NCBI GenBank assembly: GCA_018105865.1
Contig: CM030862.1
Location: forward strand, 4,670,062 to 4,734,061
DNA length: 64,000 nt
Direction: 5' to 3'
DNA from: Metaphire vulgaris
Taxonomy: Eukaryota; Annelida; Clitellata; Crassiclitellata; Megascolecidae
This document shows, in pieces, positions 46,890-58,984 of the stretch. Position numbers and translations under genes: made by a program. Position 1 is the stretch's first letter, and each line of letters begins with the position of its first letter. The notes beneath the pieces were generated by a model. That model searched no databases. It had not been told where the DNA came from and worked only from the letters and a program-made list of their open reading frames with translations.

Positions 46890-47070
46890 TGATAAGTAAA
46901 AAAAGTAATTCCTATAGTGTTTCAAAAGCAGCACCAAAAGTAGCTCCTTAATTCCTAGGCACTTAATCTCAGAATGAAGTAGCTATAGCCAAAGGTGGGG
47001 TCATTCGTGCAGGGTCATTTAATCCAAAGGGCCAGTGGTTGGGACGTTACAGCTATGGAGGAAATGCTAG
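46890..47070 (-). repeat. LINE 3' UTR fragment in REEP5 3' region
   Basis: Antisense copy of the LINE tail family (GTAGCTATAGCCAAAGGTGG, AGCTATGGAGGAAATG). If the poly(A) site at 47.8 kb is used, this becomes part of the REEP5 3' UTR. Confidence 0.6.
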
Positions 47071-47793
47071 CTTTGAAAAAGAATGTAATATATTTATTTG
47101 ACAGGCTGCAACTGTTTTAATAGCAGCTTTGTGAATCATGCTTTACAAGATATGCACAAAATGATTAAACTTCCTTTACTCAAAGAGCTTGTTAAGATTT
47201 TGGGACAAATATAACTAAATGTTGCTTATAAAATATTACTGGCAAGAGTCTAAACACAGAAAGTGCCACTTTAACAGACTTGGCTGTTATTGTTGATACC
47301 AGCTGTTCATTTTCATTTTTGTTGGTTGCATGATTACCATTTTACTGGTTGAGATATAAAATTTTATTGATCATGAAAGTTCTCTTGTTAAATAATTATT
47401 GCTTTGATATCCACTGTTAGCTCTTCCAAGGAACAAGAAAAGAACATTAAATTTGACAATTTCAGTGATAGCTTACTGACTACAACACATCAGTGATTGT
47501 TCCAAAATTTTCCATTATATTGCATGCATAGATATTTAAAACAGTGCTTGAGTATAACAGTAGAATTTTTAAGATTCATAATTGTTGTATTGGTTATTTT
47601 GCAGACTATGCAGCCTTATAATTTAAGTGTGAATGTTGATACTCTGAGCAAAATTTGACCTTTCGTTGGTAAATGAAATGTCAACAATATTTTTCTCATA
47701 GACATATTTGAAGCTTACTAAAGTATTATATGCTTATTTGAGTTATTTTAAGTGTTCTCTTTATTTATGTGCTAGGATTGTGGTATTTGAAAA

Positions 47794-47799
47794 AATAAA
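47794..47799 (+). terminator. candidate REEP5 poly(A) signal
   Basis: AATAAA about 1.3 kb after the stop codon and before the next transposon. Other AT-rich variants exist nearer, so the site used is uncertain. Confidence 0.4.
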
Positions 47800-48751
47800 C
47801 TAATTTTAATTTGCTATAAAGAGAAAAGAGTTGACTTTGGGGTTCGTTATGTAGATAATGTTGGATGAAATTTGATATGTTTGATCCTGAAACTAAACTT
47901 GTCACATGGATTTATGTTGCGGTGAAGATGATTTGGTTGTATTGTGTTATCAGGCACAATTTGCCTTTGTGCTTTTATTAATTATTAGAGCTGTTACGGT
48001 TTCACCTCATGCAGTCTCCGTCGGTTTCGGTTCGGTTTTGACTGAAAAACTTTGGTTCGGTTCGGTTTTTTGAACATCACTAGAGTCATTAATGCACTTC
48101 AATGCAGTTCAATCAATGCACAGCTTTTGAGCGTTACAAATAACGAAAACGTTGTTCTTCTGTCATGTCTATGTCTCTATGATGAGTCAGAGTCTGACGT
48201 CATTACTGAAATCAGTAAAAACAATTTTAAAATGGCTTCATTAGTAGTGTCGAGCAGTGCCAGTTTTAGAAAGAAGCGCAGTTCATTGAAGCCAAGCAAG
48301 GCAGATCAGACAATTTTTCTAATGGAGAACAAGAGAAATATAGCTATAGTGCGGCATGGTATAGCATTTTAAAATAAGTGTGTCTCAGTGCCTGACGACT
48401 TGATACTGAAGTCACGTGTAGTTGAAGGCTGTCAGATGTACTTGAATTTTAGTTGCCTTAACTCTGTGGTAATTAAGTTTAATTATAGGCCTAGGTGTCA
48501 ACTGCAGTTGGCTATCTGCACATAGGCCTACAGTGTATAGTCCTTCTATTAAGTATGACTTCACATAAAATTGATCAAACTTAGTGTAAGAATGTCAGAA
48601 TTCTCATTGTATTGTCAATTTCTTAATGATTTAGCTATGCTCTTTGAATCAAATGCATACATTTGTTATTCAGTTGTTCACATTTTAGACAAAAATCATT
48701 TGAATATTTCACCTTTGACACAACATTTTACAAGCAATGAACTCTACACAA

Positions 48752-49642
48752 CAGACATGGGTCAATTGCAATTGTAATTGTAATTCAATTGTAATTAATT
48801 ACATTTAGCCATTGTAATTGTAATTGTAATTGATCTGTGGGAAGTTCAATTACATGTAATTGTAATTGTCATGTGTGTGTGTGTAATTGTAATTGTAATT
48901 GAGCTATTGTAATTGATTTACCCAATTACAGGAATGTGAGTTTTATAAGTTCTAATAGCGTATTAGCATGTATGGGACTATGAGCCAAAGTCTTGTCAGT
49001 CTATGAATGTATGGAAGTGAATACATTGGATGGTTAGTGAATTGTCAAAGCACAACAGTTATTGGTAAATGGACTCACTGCTCTAGTCAGTTGCCATGCA
49101 AAAATTTACTTATTTACTTTTAATGTCTTTCAAATTGGAAGGGAACCAGCTTATCATTTGTCTACTTCCTGTGTTCTGCAGCTGTGCTTTTTGTGAATGA
49201 AAGTTTAATGCCAGTAAAGATGAGCGTAAATCAAGCAGGAGTATTATGGAATTATTCTGAAAAGTCTGATGACGTTAATAATGCTGTTTCCAATGCAAAT
49301 GTTAAAGTGAAGTGCCGGTTGTGTGGTGAATTAGTGTCATACTCGAAAAAGGTTACTTCGAATTTGTTGACTCATTTGCAGGTTTGTGAAACTTTGTTAC
49401 GGTTTTTTTTAATAGGCCGTAGCATATGACTTTGTTGAACTAATTTATGTTAATTATTTTAGACACTTAAGTTTATTAAAAGAAGCAGAAAGAGGAATGA
49501 AAAGTAATTGTAATTGTAATTGACACAATTGTAATTGTAATTGATCCCAATGTAATTGGCTGTAATTGTAATTATAATTGACAAAAATCCGTATAATTGT
49601 AATGTAATTGTAATTGCTTAAAACGTAATTGACCCATGTCTG
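48752..49642 (+). mobile_element. nested hAT element, CAGACATGGGTCAATT ends
   Basis: Inverted ends CAGACATGGGTCAATT / AATTGACCCATGTCTG with an exact 8-bp duplication CTACACAA (48744-48751, 49643-49650). Both subterminal regions are arrays of TTGTAA-type repeats (48765-48910, 49505-49620), probably transposase-binding sites. Confidence 0.92.
49184..49429 (+). pseudogene. BED-finger remnant of hAT transposase
   Basis: VLWNYSEKSDD, VKCRLCGELVSYSKK, then TSNLLTHLQ: the aromatic start, C-x2-C pair and H-rich end of a BED-type zinc finger, normally the DNA-binding N-terminus of hAT transposases. The catalytic domain is missing. Confidence 0.75.
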
Positions 49643-49894
49643 CTACACAATATGATAATTTCCTGAGGTTTTCTGCCTGTATAAATGTTAATCCTAGAAA
49701 TATCCTGGCCGATCTGTATTAGACCCTTTATTTTGTGTTGCTGCTGCTGGTTTTTACTTTTTATTTCTTTAATTGCTTTCTATTGGTCTTTGTTTATGCT
49801 AGCAGCTGTTCTGTGGTGGGTCAATGAGGCTCCTGCTTAGCACTGCCTATGAGAAAGTGATGTACATTTTATGTAGATTTACTCTTATGTAGCA

Positions 49895-50021
49895 AGATGG
49901 CAGAGTGAGTTACGTGATGTAACGTCAGGCTAACGGAGCGGGTTCAAGCCCCGTTAGTGCCCCTAGTGGCTTTCACACATGCAGTAATGCCTCATAAGAC
50001 ACTTTAAATCATGCCGAGTTT
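49895..50021 (+). mobile_element. tRNA-derived SINE inside hAT
   Basis: TGGCAGAGTGAG (box A-like), GGTTCAAGCCC (box B), then GCCCCTAGTGGCTTTCAC and a tail ending TTTAAATCATG. It is a sense copy relative to the host hAT. Confidence 0.8.
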
Positions 50022-50280
50022 AAAATTAGGCCAATTGGCAATTGCATCAACTGAGAAGAGAATGTGACTTAATTAAAGTCGCTCATAATCATGCATATTG
50101 TATTTGCTATTCTCTAAGAAAAAACCGTCCAATTTGGATGGACAAAACCGCGGTTTCGGTTCGGTTCGGTTTTTACCGAAAAACCGCGGGTTCGGTTCGG
50201 TTCACCGTAACAGCACTATTAATTATATGCTGGTCCTGACTATTAATGTCATTATTATTATTATTACAGCGTACTGATTA

Positions 50281-52687
50281 CACTGGTCAACAAGGTTTTT
50301 GTTTCCTGTGCAATTTCTGGTGTTCCAGGTAGATTTTGTCATGCTGATTACAGGAATAATTTTGAAATTTTCCTATCACGTAAGTTTTTTGAGAAAAAGC
50401 TGAATTTAAATTTTAAAATTATAAGAATTTTAAAATCGTGGTTTTCGAGAGTTATCTGAGTTATGGGTATTCAGGTTAGGCAAGAATCTTATGTGACCGC
50501 CATAACAGATGTAATATGCACTGCTGGCTCACTTAACTACATGGATTTTGAAAATTAGTATAATTAGGCATGTCCAGACATGCCCAGACGCGCCCAAACC
50601 TGTCTTCAAGACTACATGCCTAGCATGTATTGTTGCTATGGTTATGCAGTCCTATATAAATACCAAGCAGCACTAGGAAGCAGCTGCAGTCTTTCTATTT
50701 GATGAGATATAACTGTTTAGTTAAAGGCTGTGAATTGAATATATTAACTAATTTAATTAAAGTTTCTGAAATGTCGCGTCGATGTCGCAATAGCAGTGAC
50801 ACGTTCTGCTACATCTGTGGAGAGTTTACGTTGAAATCACAGAAGCGGAGTATGACAGCAATCATAAAGAAAGGATATGAGTTATACTTTGGATGCAAAA
50901 TTGGCGACCAGGACAAAGTATGGGCACCTCATATATGTTGTTCATCTTGTGCTACCAGTCTGCGAGCTTGGCTTGCAGGTAAGCGTCCATCCATGCCATT
51001 CGCCATGTATATATATACCAATGATATGGAGGGAGCAGAATAATCATGTAACGGATTGCTATTTCTGCATGACGAATGTTACAGGATTTTCTTCAAAGAA
51101 TAGGAAGTCTATTGAGTATCCTAACCTTGCCTCGGCAATGAGACCAGTTCCACACGACGAGAGTTCCTGTTCCAAACCCCCGCCCCCGAGTTTTGGACAC
51201 TGGAGGACGAGGATGAGCATGCAGAGACAGATGAAATGCTGCAGATAGTTGATGATTCAGCTACGGAAGACCCAGAGTTTGAGCCATCGACATCCAGCAA
51301 TCCTCATTTGATTTCTCAGGCAGAACTCAATGATCTGGTCAGAGACTTAGATTTGTCAAAAAATCAAGTAGAATTGCTTGGATCTAGGTTGCAAGGATGG
51401 AATCTGCTCTCTCCAGGTACAAAAATTTCAGTATTTCGTAAACGGCATGAAGACTTGACTCGATTCTTCAAAAAAATCGACAGTCTTACTTTTTGCATTG
51501 ACATTGATGGATTGCTTTCTGCTTTCGGCTGTAAGCACAATCCATCCGAATGGCGACTTTTTGTTGACTCTTCGCTGTTAAGTTTAAAGGCTGTTTTGCT
51601 GCACAATGGCAATTCATACCTTTCAGTACCCATTGACATGCTGCTTACATGAAGGAAACATATGAGAAAATGCAGCTGCTATTGAAACACATAGAATACT
51701 CGAGATACAACTGGAATATATGTGGAGATCTGAAAGTTGTTGCAATTCTACTCGGTCTGCAGCTGGCTACACCAAGTACTGCTGCTTTCTTTGCGAGTGG
51801 GACAGCCGAGCTAGAGATTCACATTATGTGAGAAAGGTCTGGCCACCTCACAGGGACTTGGTTCCAGGACAGAAGAACGTTAAACATGATCCTCTCGTTG
51901 ATCCGAAGAACATTTATCTCCCACCTTTGCACATCAAACTTGGGTTAATGAAAAACTTTGCCAAAGCAATGAACAAAGAAAGTGAAGCCTTTACATACTT
52001 ACGACAGAGGTTTCCACGCACCAGTGATGCTAAAATTAAAGAAGGCGTTTTTGTTGGCCCACAGATTCGAGAGATGCTCAAGGACAGTCACTTTGAGGGC
52101 CTTCTGCAGGGTGCCGAGCATGTTGCCTGGACAGCCTTCAGGGATGTTGTTGCTAACTTTCTGGGCAACTACAAGGCGCCAAACTATGTTGAACAAGTTG
52201 GAAATCTGCTACAAGCTTACAAGGCAATGAAATGCAACATGTCACTGAAGATACACTTCCTTCATTCTCACTTGGACAATCTCGGACAATCCCGGACAAT
52301 CTCGGCGCCGTCAGTGATGAACATGGTGAAAGATTTCACAAAGACATTGCCAGCATCGAGAAACCCTACCAGGGAAAGTGGAGTCTGTCTATGCTCGGAG
52401 ACTACTGTTGGTCACTGATACGTGAAGCACAGGACAGTGACTACAAATGAAAATCTACAGCAAAACATTTCTAATTTTCTCATTTCTTGCCATTATTGCC
52501 TAGATCCTTCTGTAGGATTATGTTGCAGAAGACGTTACAATACTAAATGCTAAATTGTCGATTTCTTAAAAACCTTACGTGATACAGAAATTCTAATTAC
52601 ATATTTGTGTTCAGCAAGTCAAAATCTATTAGTTTCACCAAAATTTGTAGAGGAAACAAAAACTTGCATAAAATTTGTTGACCAGTG
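50281..52687 (+). mobile_element. CMC-like DNA transposon (CACTG ends, 3-bp TSD)
   Basis: The left end is CACTGGTCAACAAGGTTTTT. The right end, read inward, starts CACTGGTCAACAA, and similarity extends about 100 bp (TTTTTGTTTCCT, TATCACGTAAG). The flanking triplet TTA is duplicated (50278-50280, 52688-52690). CACTR ends with a 2-4-bp duplication are the mark of the CACTA/Mirage/Chapaev group. It inserted into a Gypsy gag gene and encodes the decayed protein below. Confidence 0.75.
50699..52450 (+). pseudogene. decayed transposase-like protein with CxxC zinc regions
   Basis: About 580 codons in five frames. In order: a cysteine-rich N-terminus (FCYICGEFTLKSQ; WAPHICCSSC; DCYFCMTNVTGF); QAELNDLVRDLDLSKNQVEL; RLFVDSSLLSLKAVLLHNGN; CGDLKVVAILLGLQ; YTKYCCFLCEWDSRARD; PLHIKLGLMKNFAKAMNK; and SDEHGERFHKDIAS near the end. 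The D...D...CxxC...H...E spacing resembles the CMC transposase core. I recall close relatives as numerous unnamed invertebrate proteins. Breaks: a TA-repeat insertion at about 51007, a C-run indel at about 51180, single-base losses near 51630 and 51765, and a ~10-bp tandem expansion at about 52280. Confidence 0.75.
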
Positions 52688-54198
52688 TTATTAGGAAGCG
52701 CAATGAAAATTTGAAAATCCTCATCTCCGTCCTCTTCTTCACAGGCATTCACAGATTTATGTCCAAATCCATCAATAGAATCGCAAAAATCGTCAGAGAT
52801 TTCATGAATATCATCTTTAGTCGCAACATCAGTCATAGATTCATTTTCATTTTCATCAATCTCAGACATAGAATCATAAAATTTCGTAAAATGAATACTC
52901 TCGTCCACATTCGTAGTATATTCTTCATTAAACATAAATCGCATGCATTCTTCATCGAAAAAATATCTCTTAAACTCGTCTGCTTCAGAGTTGGATTTCT
53001 CTGTGCTAAATTTCTGCTCTTGGCTGGCTGCACAAGAACGATGTGAATCAAAATTCGACATACCTCGCTGTCGCTCTTTCGTTGAATAATAATTCTGGCG
53101 CTGCTTCATCTCTGAATGATTCTGGCGCTGCTTCAGTTCATCGTCGACTTGATGTCGGTGATTCTCTCGGAGAATCTCTTTCGTTGGCTGATCCTGGCAC
53201 TGTCTCAGGTAGCCGTCGCCGTGATTGCTGTCTTCCTCGCGAATTCGTGGCGGGAATTCTCGGTGCTTCGGCTCGCTGTCGTCGTGACAGCGGTCACCGT
53301 TTCGGCTGCTTTCCGCGCGCATGGTTGGCGGGAATTCTCGGCGGAGCCCGTTCCTGTCGTCGATGCTGTCACCGCCGCAGTGACGCTCGAAAATCTTCAG
53401 CAGAGCGGTCGCGCTCTGGCGTTGAGACTCGGTCAAGTCCATTTCGAGATAGACGCAGAAAGCGTCTGTGCCAAGGAAGCAAAGCAGGATCGCTGCCTGT
53501 CGATCCTCTTCTTCCAAATGAATCTGGACTGCAGTGATGGGCACTAACTAATTTTTTTTAGTTAAACTTTAACTAAACTTTTTTTGCAATCAAGCAGTTT
53601 AACTTTTTAAGTAACTAACTTTTCACTGTAGCAGTTTAACTTTAACTGATAACTAATTAAAAGCAGTTTAACTTTTACCTTTAACTTTTTAACTTTGACA
53701 TGAGCTACTGAGCTAGTAAAACTATGTTACAAGCTGCAACGAACACGATTTACGATTATAATTTTAAACAGCAGCTGTCACAATATCCACAAATTCACTG
53801 ATCGGCATATTAAATGAGGTTGTTTCAACGTTACAATGTTTCATTCCTTGAGAATATACCGCAAAAACACAGACTGATCAAAGTTTTCATCTGACATAGA
53901 ATCTGAATAACTCAAGTTTTAACTAAAAAAAGTTAACTAAAAAAAAATCAGTTTAACTAATGCCTTAACTAAACTTTTACCCAACTACTGGCAACCAGTT
54001 TAACTTTTGATGCAACTAAAAAAAAGTAGTTTAACTAAAAGTTAACTAATTTTTAGTTAACTTTTGCCCATCACTGCTGGACTGCTTCCGAAAAAGTGAG
54101 CCACTCGCTGCTGAACCTTCGCCATTCAAGGCTTCAAGCGATAAATTCTCCGCTTCCAAGTTCAGTGCATTCGGTACTGGAACGCAAGATACTGCCAT
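52688..54198 (-). pseudogene. gag: Gypsy gag remnant
   Basis: Minus-strand start at 54198 (MAVSCVPVPNALNLEAENLS), then WRRFSSEWLTFSEAVQ. A MITE interrupts (53532-54076), then IHLEEEDRQAAILLCFLGTD and ATALLKIFERHCGG continue, followed by a long charged region to 52690, where the CMC-like transposon cuts it. It is related to the gag at 39305-40198. No zinc knuckle remains and an 8-bp duplication shifts the frame at 54124-54139. Confidence 0.8.
53532..54076. mobile_element. hAT-type MITE, CAGTGATGGGCA ends
   Basis: Ends CAGTGATGGGCA / TGCCCATCACTG with an exact 8-bp duplication CTGGACTG (53524-53531, 54077-54084). The interior is rich in TTTAACTTTTTAGTTAAC-type repeats. It splits the gag ORF. 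Confidence 0.92.
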
Positions 54199-54253
54199 TT
54201 CGATACGATACAGAGTTTGAAACTGTGCCTATCGATAATGCTAGGGTTCTAAC

Positions 54254-54371
54254 TTAAATACTCTGACACCATATAACGTGTGCCGAGGTACTAGTCTAGT
54301 CTTAGGCCTACAGCTAAGGTATAGAGCTAGGGACACGTAAGATATAAAGCATGTAATCAGGTTCACGTCCA
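54254..54371 (-). repeat. partial 5' LTR and primer site
   Basis: 54272-54371 is the reverse complement of about the last 100 bp of the LTR at 61061-61260, with only one or two differences. TGGTGTCAGAGTATT (primer site) follows at 54271 leftwards. The outer half of the LTR is missing. Confidence 0.85.
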
Positions 54372-54429
54372 CTTCTGCTCGATCTTTCTCTCATGTAACT
54401 CTCCTTCGTCCTCTGAATCAATCATCTCT

Positions 54430-54810
54430 CAAAATTTGCAACCGTGCTTTTTCGTATGCTGCACCAGAACTTTGGAACTCAATTCCAGCATCCCTCTGCT
54501 GTCACCATGATCCACACCATGATCAAATAACAAATTCTGAGTCACAATTCCTTTCATTCTTGCAACATCTCAAGTTTTTCTTTCTAAACTCAAACTGAAA
54601 TAATTTCTCTTTAAAAAAAATCATTTCCTCCATAGCTGTAACGTCCCATCCACTGGCCCTTTGGATTAAATTACCCTGCATGAATGACCCCACCTTCAAA
54701 GCTTTGGCTATAGCTACTTCATTTTAAGATTAAGCGCCTAGGAATAAGGAGCTACTTCAGTGCTGCTTTTGAAAGTGCTATAGAAATTAACGAGATTTTA
54801 TCTACTTACT
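54430..54810 (+). mobile_element. LINE 3' end
   Basis: Plus-strand C-terminal text (YAAPELWNSIPASLC) and the shared 3' UTR with CCTCCATAGCTGTAACG and GAAAGTGCTATAGAAATTAA, ending in TTTTATCTACTTACTTAA. Confidence 0.65.
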
Positions 54811-54862
54811 TAACATTCTTTACAGAAATATGTCAGAGTAGCAGAAAATATCTGAAGTCGAG

Positions 54863-56457
54863 CACGGTGTTTTTTAACATGTTAACTACGGGGGCCGCGG
54901 CCCCCCAGTAGTTTTCCTGGCCCCCGCGGCCCCCCTTTCATAAAAAGGCCCCCCTAGAGGTTTTTCCTAGTTTTTTCTCTCTTGGGCGTTGGGCAGTCTT
55001 CTAAAACATTGTTTCCCAAACTGTGGGTCGCAACCCAAAAGTGGGTCACGAAGCTTTGGCAAGTGGGTTGCCCGATTCCCTCGGATTTTTAACGGATACA
55101 TAGCATTTGACCCCGGTTGGGCTATAGCTGGCGGTCGTTGCTCACTCACTCGCTCACTGCTGCTGCAGTGCTGCAGATAACCAATTATGGTCGTTGTGGC
55201 TGCCAGGCCCAGACCGTGGTTAGTCTGCAACTGAGGATACCTGATCTCTCTGGTAGAGGGGAGATGTGAGTAGTGGATGTGGCCCATTTCCAAAATCTAG
55301 TCATTGCTTGCCCCACACCTGACAGCGCAAGGCCAGTGTCAACCGGTAATGATCTTCTTCGCGTTACTCCATTGGAATGATGATTGCCGGGGCTTAAAAT
55401 CCAGTATCTACCGTGCGGCCGTGCCTCTGATAGAACGGGGGTGAGGACCACGTGAGGGTAGCTGGTAGGCATGATGGGCAGAGGATATCTGAGGCGCGTA
55501 ATTTAATCATTTGCCGCTTTCTTTGTGCAAGTATATTGTATCTGAATAGTGATCGAGTGCACTAAAATCTTCTTCTATAAAAAACTTTCTTTAAATTTCA
55601 TTTTTTTGTGAAAATAAGTTGTAAATATGGATAAATTTCTTAAGCGAAAACGTGAAAATTTAGCAGATGCGAATGAACATAGTTCTGTCGGACGACGACG
55701 CCGGTGCATCTCTTGTTAGGCTAATAGACATTCGAGTGAGAAGAAGACATGCAAGGTGAAGCGTAAATAATTATAATAATTATGTTAGTCAAGTGCATGC
55801 CCATCCGTCGCACAGATCTTGTTAAGGCCAGTTAAAAATCTTTTTGTACGTTTTATTCTACTATTTCAATTCTTTGCTAAGATTAGTTTAACACGTTTTC
55901 TACTGTTCATTCAATTGGTCTAAATGTGCCCATTGTGATAGCCATCGATATAAATGTATCTTGGCCCCGATTTATGGACTGGTCTTTACTGGGTAAATGC
56001 TCTAATTTTATTCGGTGGGTCGCGAGCTGGTCAAGATATTTTAAAGTCGGTCCCGAGCCAGGAAAGTTTGGGACAATGTTTTAAGAGAAGCGGTGTCTTT
56101 CGAACTGACGCACACACGCTCGAGCTCACAGCCGCACACTGTAGTGTGGATAAAAATTATGAGACTATGATGCAAGGACAGAAATGAAACTGGAAGCTGC
56201 AGAGATGTGGCTTCTGAGACGTATGCAAAAATTTCATGGACAGAAATACTGTATAACCAATGAGGAAGTATTAAAAGCCTATAGTGTAAAAATAAAATTG
56301 CTACAAACCATAAAAAAGCGACAGTTGGAATTTTTCGGACATCTATAATCAATCAATTAATAGGCTAAAATCGGGAAGTGTCAAAATTAGTTTTCGTCCG
56401 GAATTTTAAAAGTTTTTCACTGGCCCCCCTAGTAGTTTTTCCTTAAAAAACACCTTG
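54863..56457 (+). mobile_element. hAT element, GGTGTTTTTTAA ends, copy 1
   Basis: Ends CACGGTGTTTTTTAACAT and, read inward, CAAGGTGTTTTTTAAGGA, with an exact 8-bp duplication AAGTCGAG (54855-54862, 56458-56465). The interior includes a repeat at 55010-55100 (CCCAAACTGTGGGTCGCAAC) and a captured RTE-like coding scrap (56170-56345: KLEAAEMWLLRRM, NEEVLKAYSVKIKLLQTIKK). It has no transposase of its own. Confidence 0.83.
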
Positions 56458-57330
56458 AAGTCGAGAGTCCGCGTCAGATTATGACAGCAAGACATTATCC
56501 GTGCACATTGAAGGAAATATGTGTGCTTATACTTCCCCATAATTCTAATCCATCTAATCTTAACCTGAACTTCTATAGCGCCACCTCAGAATTCACAGTA
56601 GTGTCAAACGATGGCACACCAAGTCAAAATAATTAAAGATCCAGGTCAAATCCAGGGTATCCCATCAGACAAACGGGCAGAGATTTATTTACACCCTAGC
56701 GGAGGCTACATCCTCCGGTTTTGACAGACACCCTCCTGTCCCTACTCCACCTGCCCCTACACTCACTGCCAGGGGTGATGTTGAGTCTGTTGACCTAGAC
56801 ATATGTTAAAAGTAGTATGAAGCTATGGTTATGTTTATGATACTGGACAACTTCTATAGCGCCGTAGCGTGGCGAATGCCAAAGTCAAAGGTGCTGTCAA
56901 GTTGTCAACAACGCTGACAAATCAACATGGAATGGAAGATGTTGGTCTTGAGGGAAAGTCCGCTCAGATGGCACGAAAGAGATCGCTGCTGTGTCAAGAA
57001 GCACGTACAGACACGTGCGGACAGCGAAAATGGCGCTACCGGAAGTACAATTTCTGTGAAGCTGCTGTGAAGAACAATGGTGTTATAATGCAGCTGTTTC
57101 GTACTATCGTACTGCGTATTAAGCTAGTGGGCCACTGGAGCTCATTGGACGCGCGGTTTCACGCGCCTGCATTGGCCGCCTGAATGATAAGCTGGTTTTT
57201 AATGACGGCTGGTGAGTGCGGGGGGGCAAGTGGTACGCGTTCTTCGCCCGAGACATCGAAATTTCGCATTCACCCGCTCTTTCCACAAACTGATTTCTGA
57301 TTCACCAACCAATCAGGCGCGACTTTGACT
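56458..57330. other. non-coding stretch with dispersed repeat
   Basis: 56660-56815 shares a block with 15255-15380. The 104-codon open frame 56869-57183 has no recognisable content; I do not call it a gene. Confidence 0.4.
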
Positions 57331-58785
57331 ATCAAGGCGCCACTTGAATCGGGAATAGTCCCTAGGGACTGGAGGGATGCAGTAGTCACTCCTATATTCA
57401 AAAAGGGTAACCGTGGGGAGCCTGGAAATTATAGACCAGTGAGCCTGACCTGTATAATAGGCAAAGTTCTGGAAAAAATAATAAAAGCAAATATATTGGA
57501 CCATCTTATGAGATACAAGATTTTAAAGGATAGCCAGCATGGGTTTATTAAAGGAAGATCTTGCTTAACAAACATACTAGACTTTTTAGAGGAGATTCAT
57601 GACAAGCTAGACGAGGGAAAAGCAGTTGATGTAATATACCTGGATTTTGCAAAAGCATTCGATAAAGTACCTCATTCAAGACTGGCAGTCAAGCTTCAGG
57701 CCAGTGGAATTAGAGGTAAAGTTCTTGGATGGATAAAAATTGGCTTCAGAGCAGAAGACAGAAGGTAGGTATAAGAGGCAAGTATTCAGATTGGGCTGAG
57801 GTCATAAGTGGGGTGCCACAAGGTTCAGTGTTGGGACCTCTATTGTTTTTAATATACATCAACGACATCGATGAGGATATAATGTCAAAAATTTCAAAAT
57901 TCGCTGATGACACAAAACTGTGTGGACAGAGTGATAGTGAAGCAGAAGCAAAAATTTTACAACAAGACCTTAATAGACTATCCCAGTGGTCGGCAGATTG
58001 GCAAATGCTTTTTAATACAGATAAATGCTCGGTGATGCACATTGGGAAGAAGGGAACAGATCATGAATTTAAGTTATGTGGGAAGGGACTAAAAGTTACA
58101 AACGAGGAGAAAGATCTAGGGTCATCATGCATAACAGCTTAAAGCCATCTAGGCAATGTGCAGAGGCAGCTAATAAGGCCAACAAAATTCTAGGTATGAT
58201 CAAAAGAACGATAGTGAGCAGAGAGAAGGATGTAATAATAAGACTTTACAAGACATTGGTACGTCCACATTTAGAGTATTGTGTTCAAGCATGGTGTCCA
58301 TTCCTGAAGAAAGACATAGAGACCTTAGAAAGAGTGCAACACAGAGCAACAAAAATGATCAAGGGATATCATAAACTAACCTATGAGGAAAGGCTAAATC
58401 ACTGTGGATTGACAACCCTGGAAAAAGAAGAGAGAGAGAGAGGGGATTTGATCGAGACATACAAAATACTAACAAACAAAGTGGAAATGCCAAGAGAAAG
58501 ATTTTTTACAATGAAGCAGTATGATAGAACCAGAGGACACAACATGAAACTGTTCAAGAAACGGGTTGGGAGACATAAACAGCATTTTTTTAGTGCAAGA
58601 GTGGTGGACAGATGGAATGAACTGGATGAGGGGATAGTAACGGCTACAACTGTAAACGAGTTCAAAATAAACCTCAGTAGTCTAGGGTATTAGATTGGAT
58701 CGGAACAACAGTGGTTCTCACACAGGGCAGTCCCTACTGAACCACTTTAAACCTTGTTATATTATATTATATTATATTAAATCAG
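57331..58785 (+). mobile_element. CR1-like LINE, nearly intact RT
   Basis: PRDWRDAVVTPIFKKGNRGE, GNYRPVSLTCIIGK, QHGFIKGRSCLTNILDFL, IYLDFAKAFDKVPHSRL, then SGVPQGSVLGPLLFLIYIND, the catalytic FADDTKLCG, LVRPHLEYCVQAWCPFLKKD and a C-terminus to 58693. It is open apart from two single-base frame changes, in the A-run 57735-57739 and the GGG at 58118-58120. The 3' end has a (TTATA)n tail at about 58755-58775. The endonuclease is missing. It is recent by its lack of stops. Confidence 0.88.
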
Positions 58786-58984
58786 GGTGAATTTATTCGT
58801 TTTGAGAACAAATGGCGAACTTGAAGTGTGATATTGCATCTTTTATTGCTTATTATCATAATTTTACAACCGTGCAAGAGGTTTTGCTAGTTGACTGTGT
58901 GCATATAATAAATAAAATCAACTGTAATTCATGTGTTTGCATTTACATCGTTTCCACCCCCATTGCGTTGCAGTGTGTTTACGT

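Larger units (their letters stand above)
47986..50218 (+). mobile_element. hAT element carrying a SINE and a second hAT
   Basis: Ends TAGAGCTGTTACGG / CCGTAACAGCACTA with an exact 8-bp duplication TTAATTAT (47978-47985, 50219-50226). Subterminal GGTTTCGGTTCGGTT repeats as in the sister copies. 48052-48372 is an open frame with MASLVVSSSASFRKKRSS, shared with 31827-32027, perhaps the start of the lost transposase. Confidence 0.9.

Noticed and set aside
48765..48910. CRISPR-like or satellite array of AATTGTAATTG
   Set aside because: There are no spacers and the repeats are irregular. They are subterminal repeats of a hAT element in an animal genome.
53043..53547. Two plus-strand open frames of 143-164 codons
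   Set aside because: Antisense to the decayed gag on the minus strand, which has the recognisable Gypsy features.
56869..57183. 104-codon plus-strand ORF as a small host gene
   Set aside because: No recognisable domain, no splice or codon evidence, and it lies between transposons.
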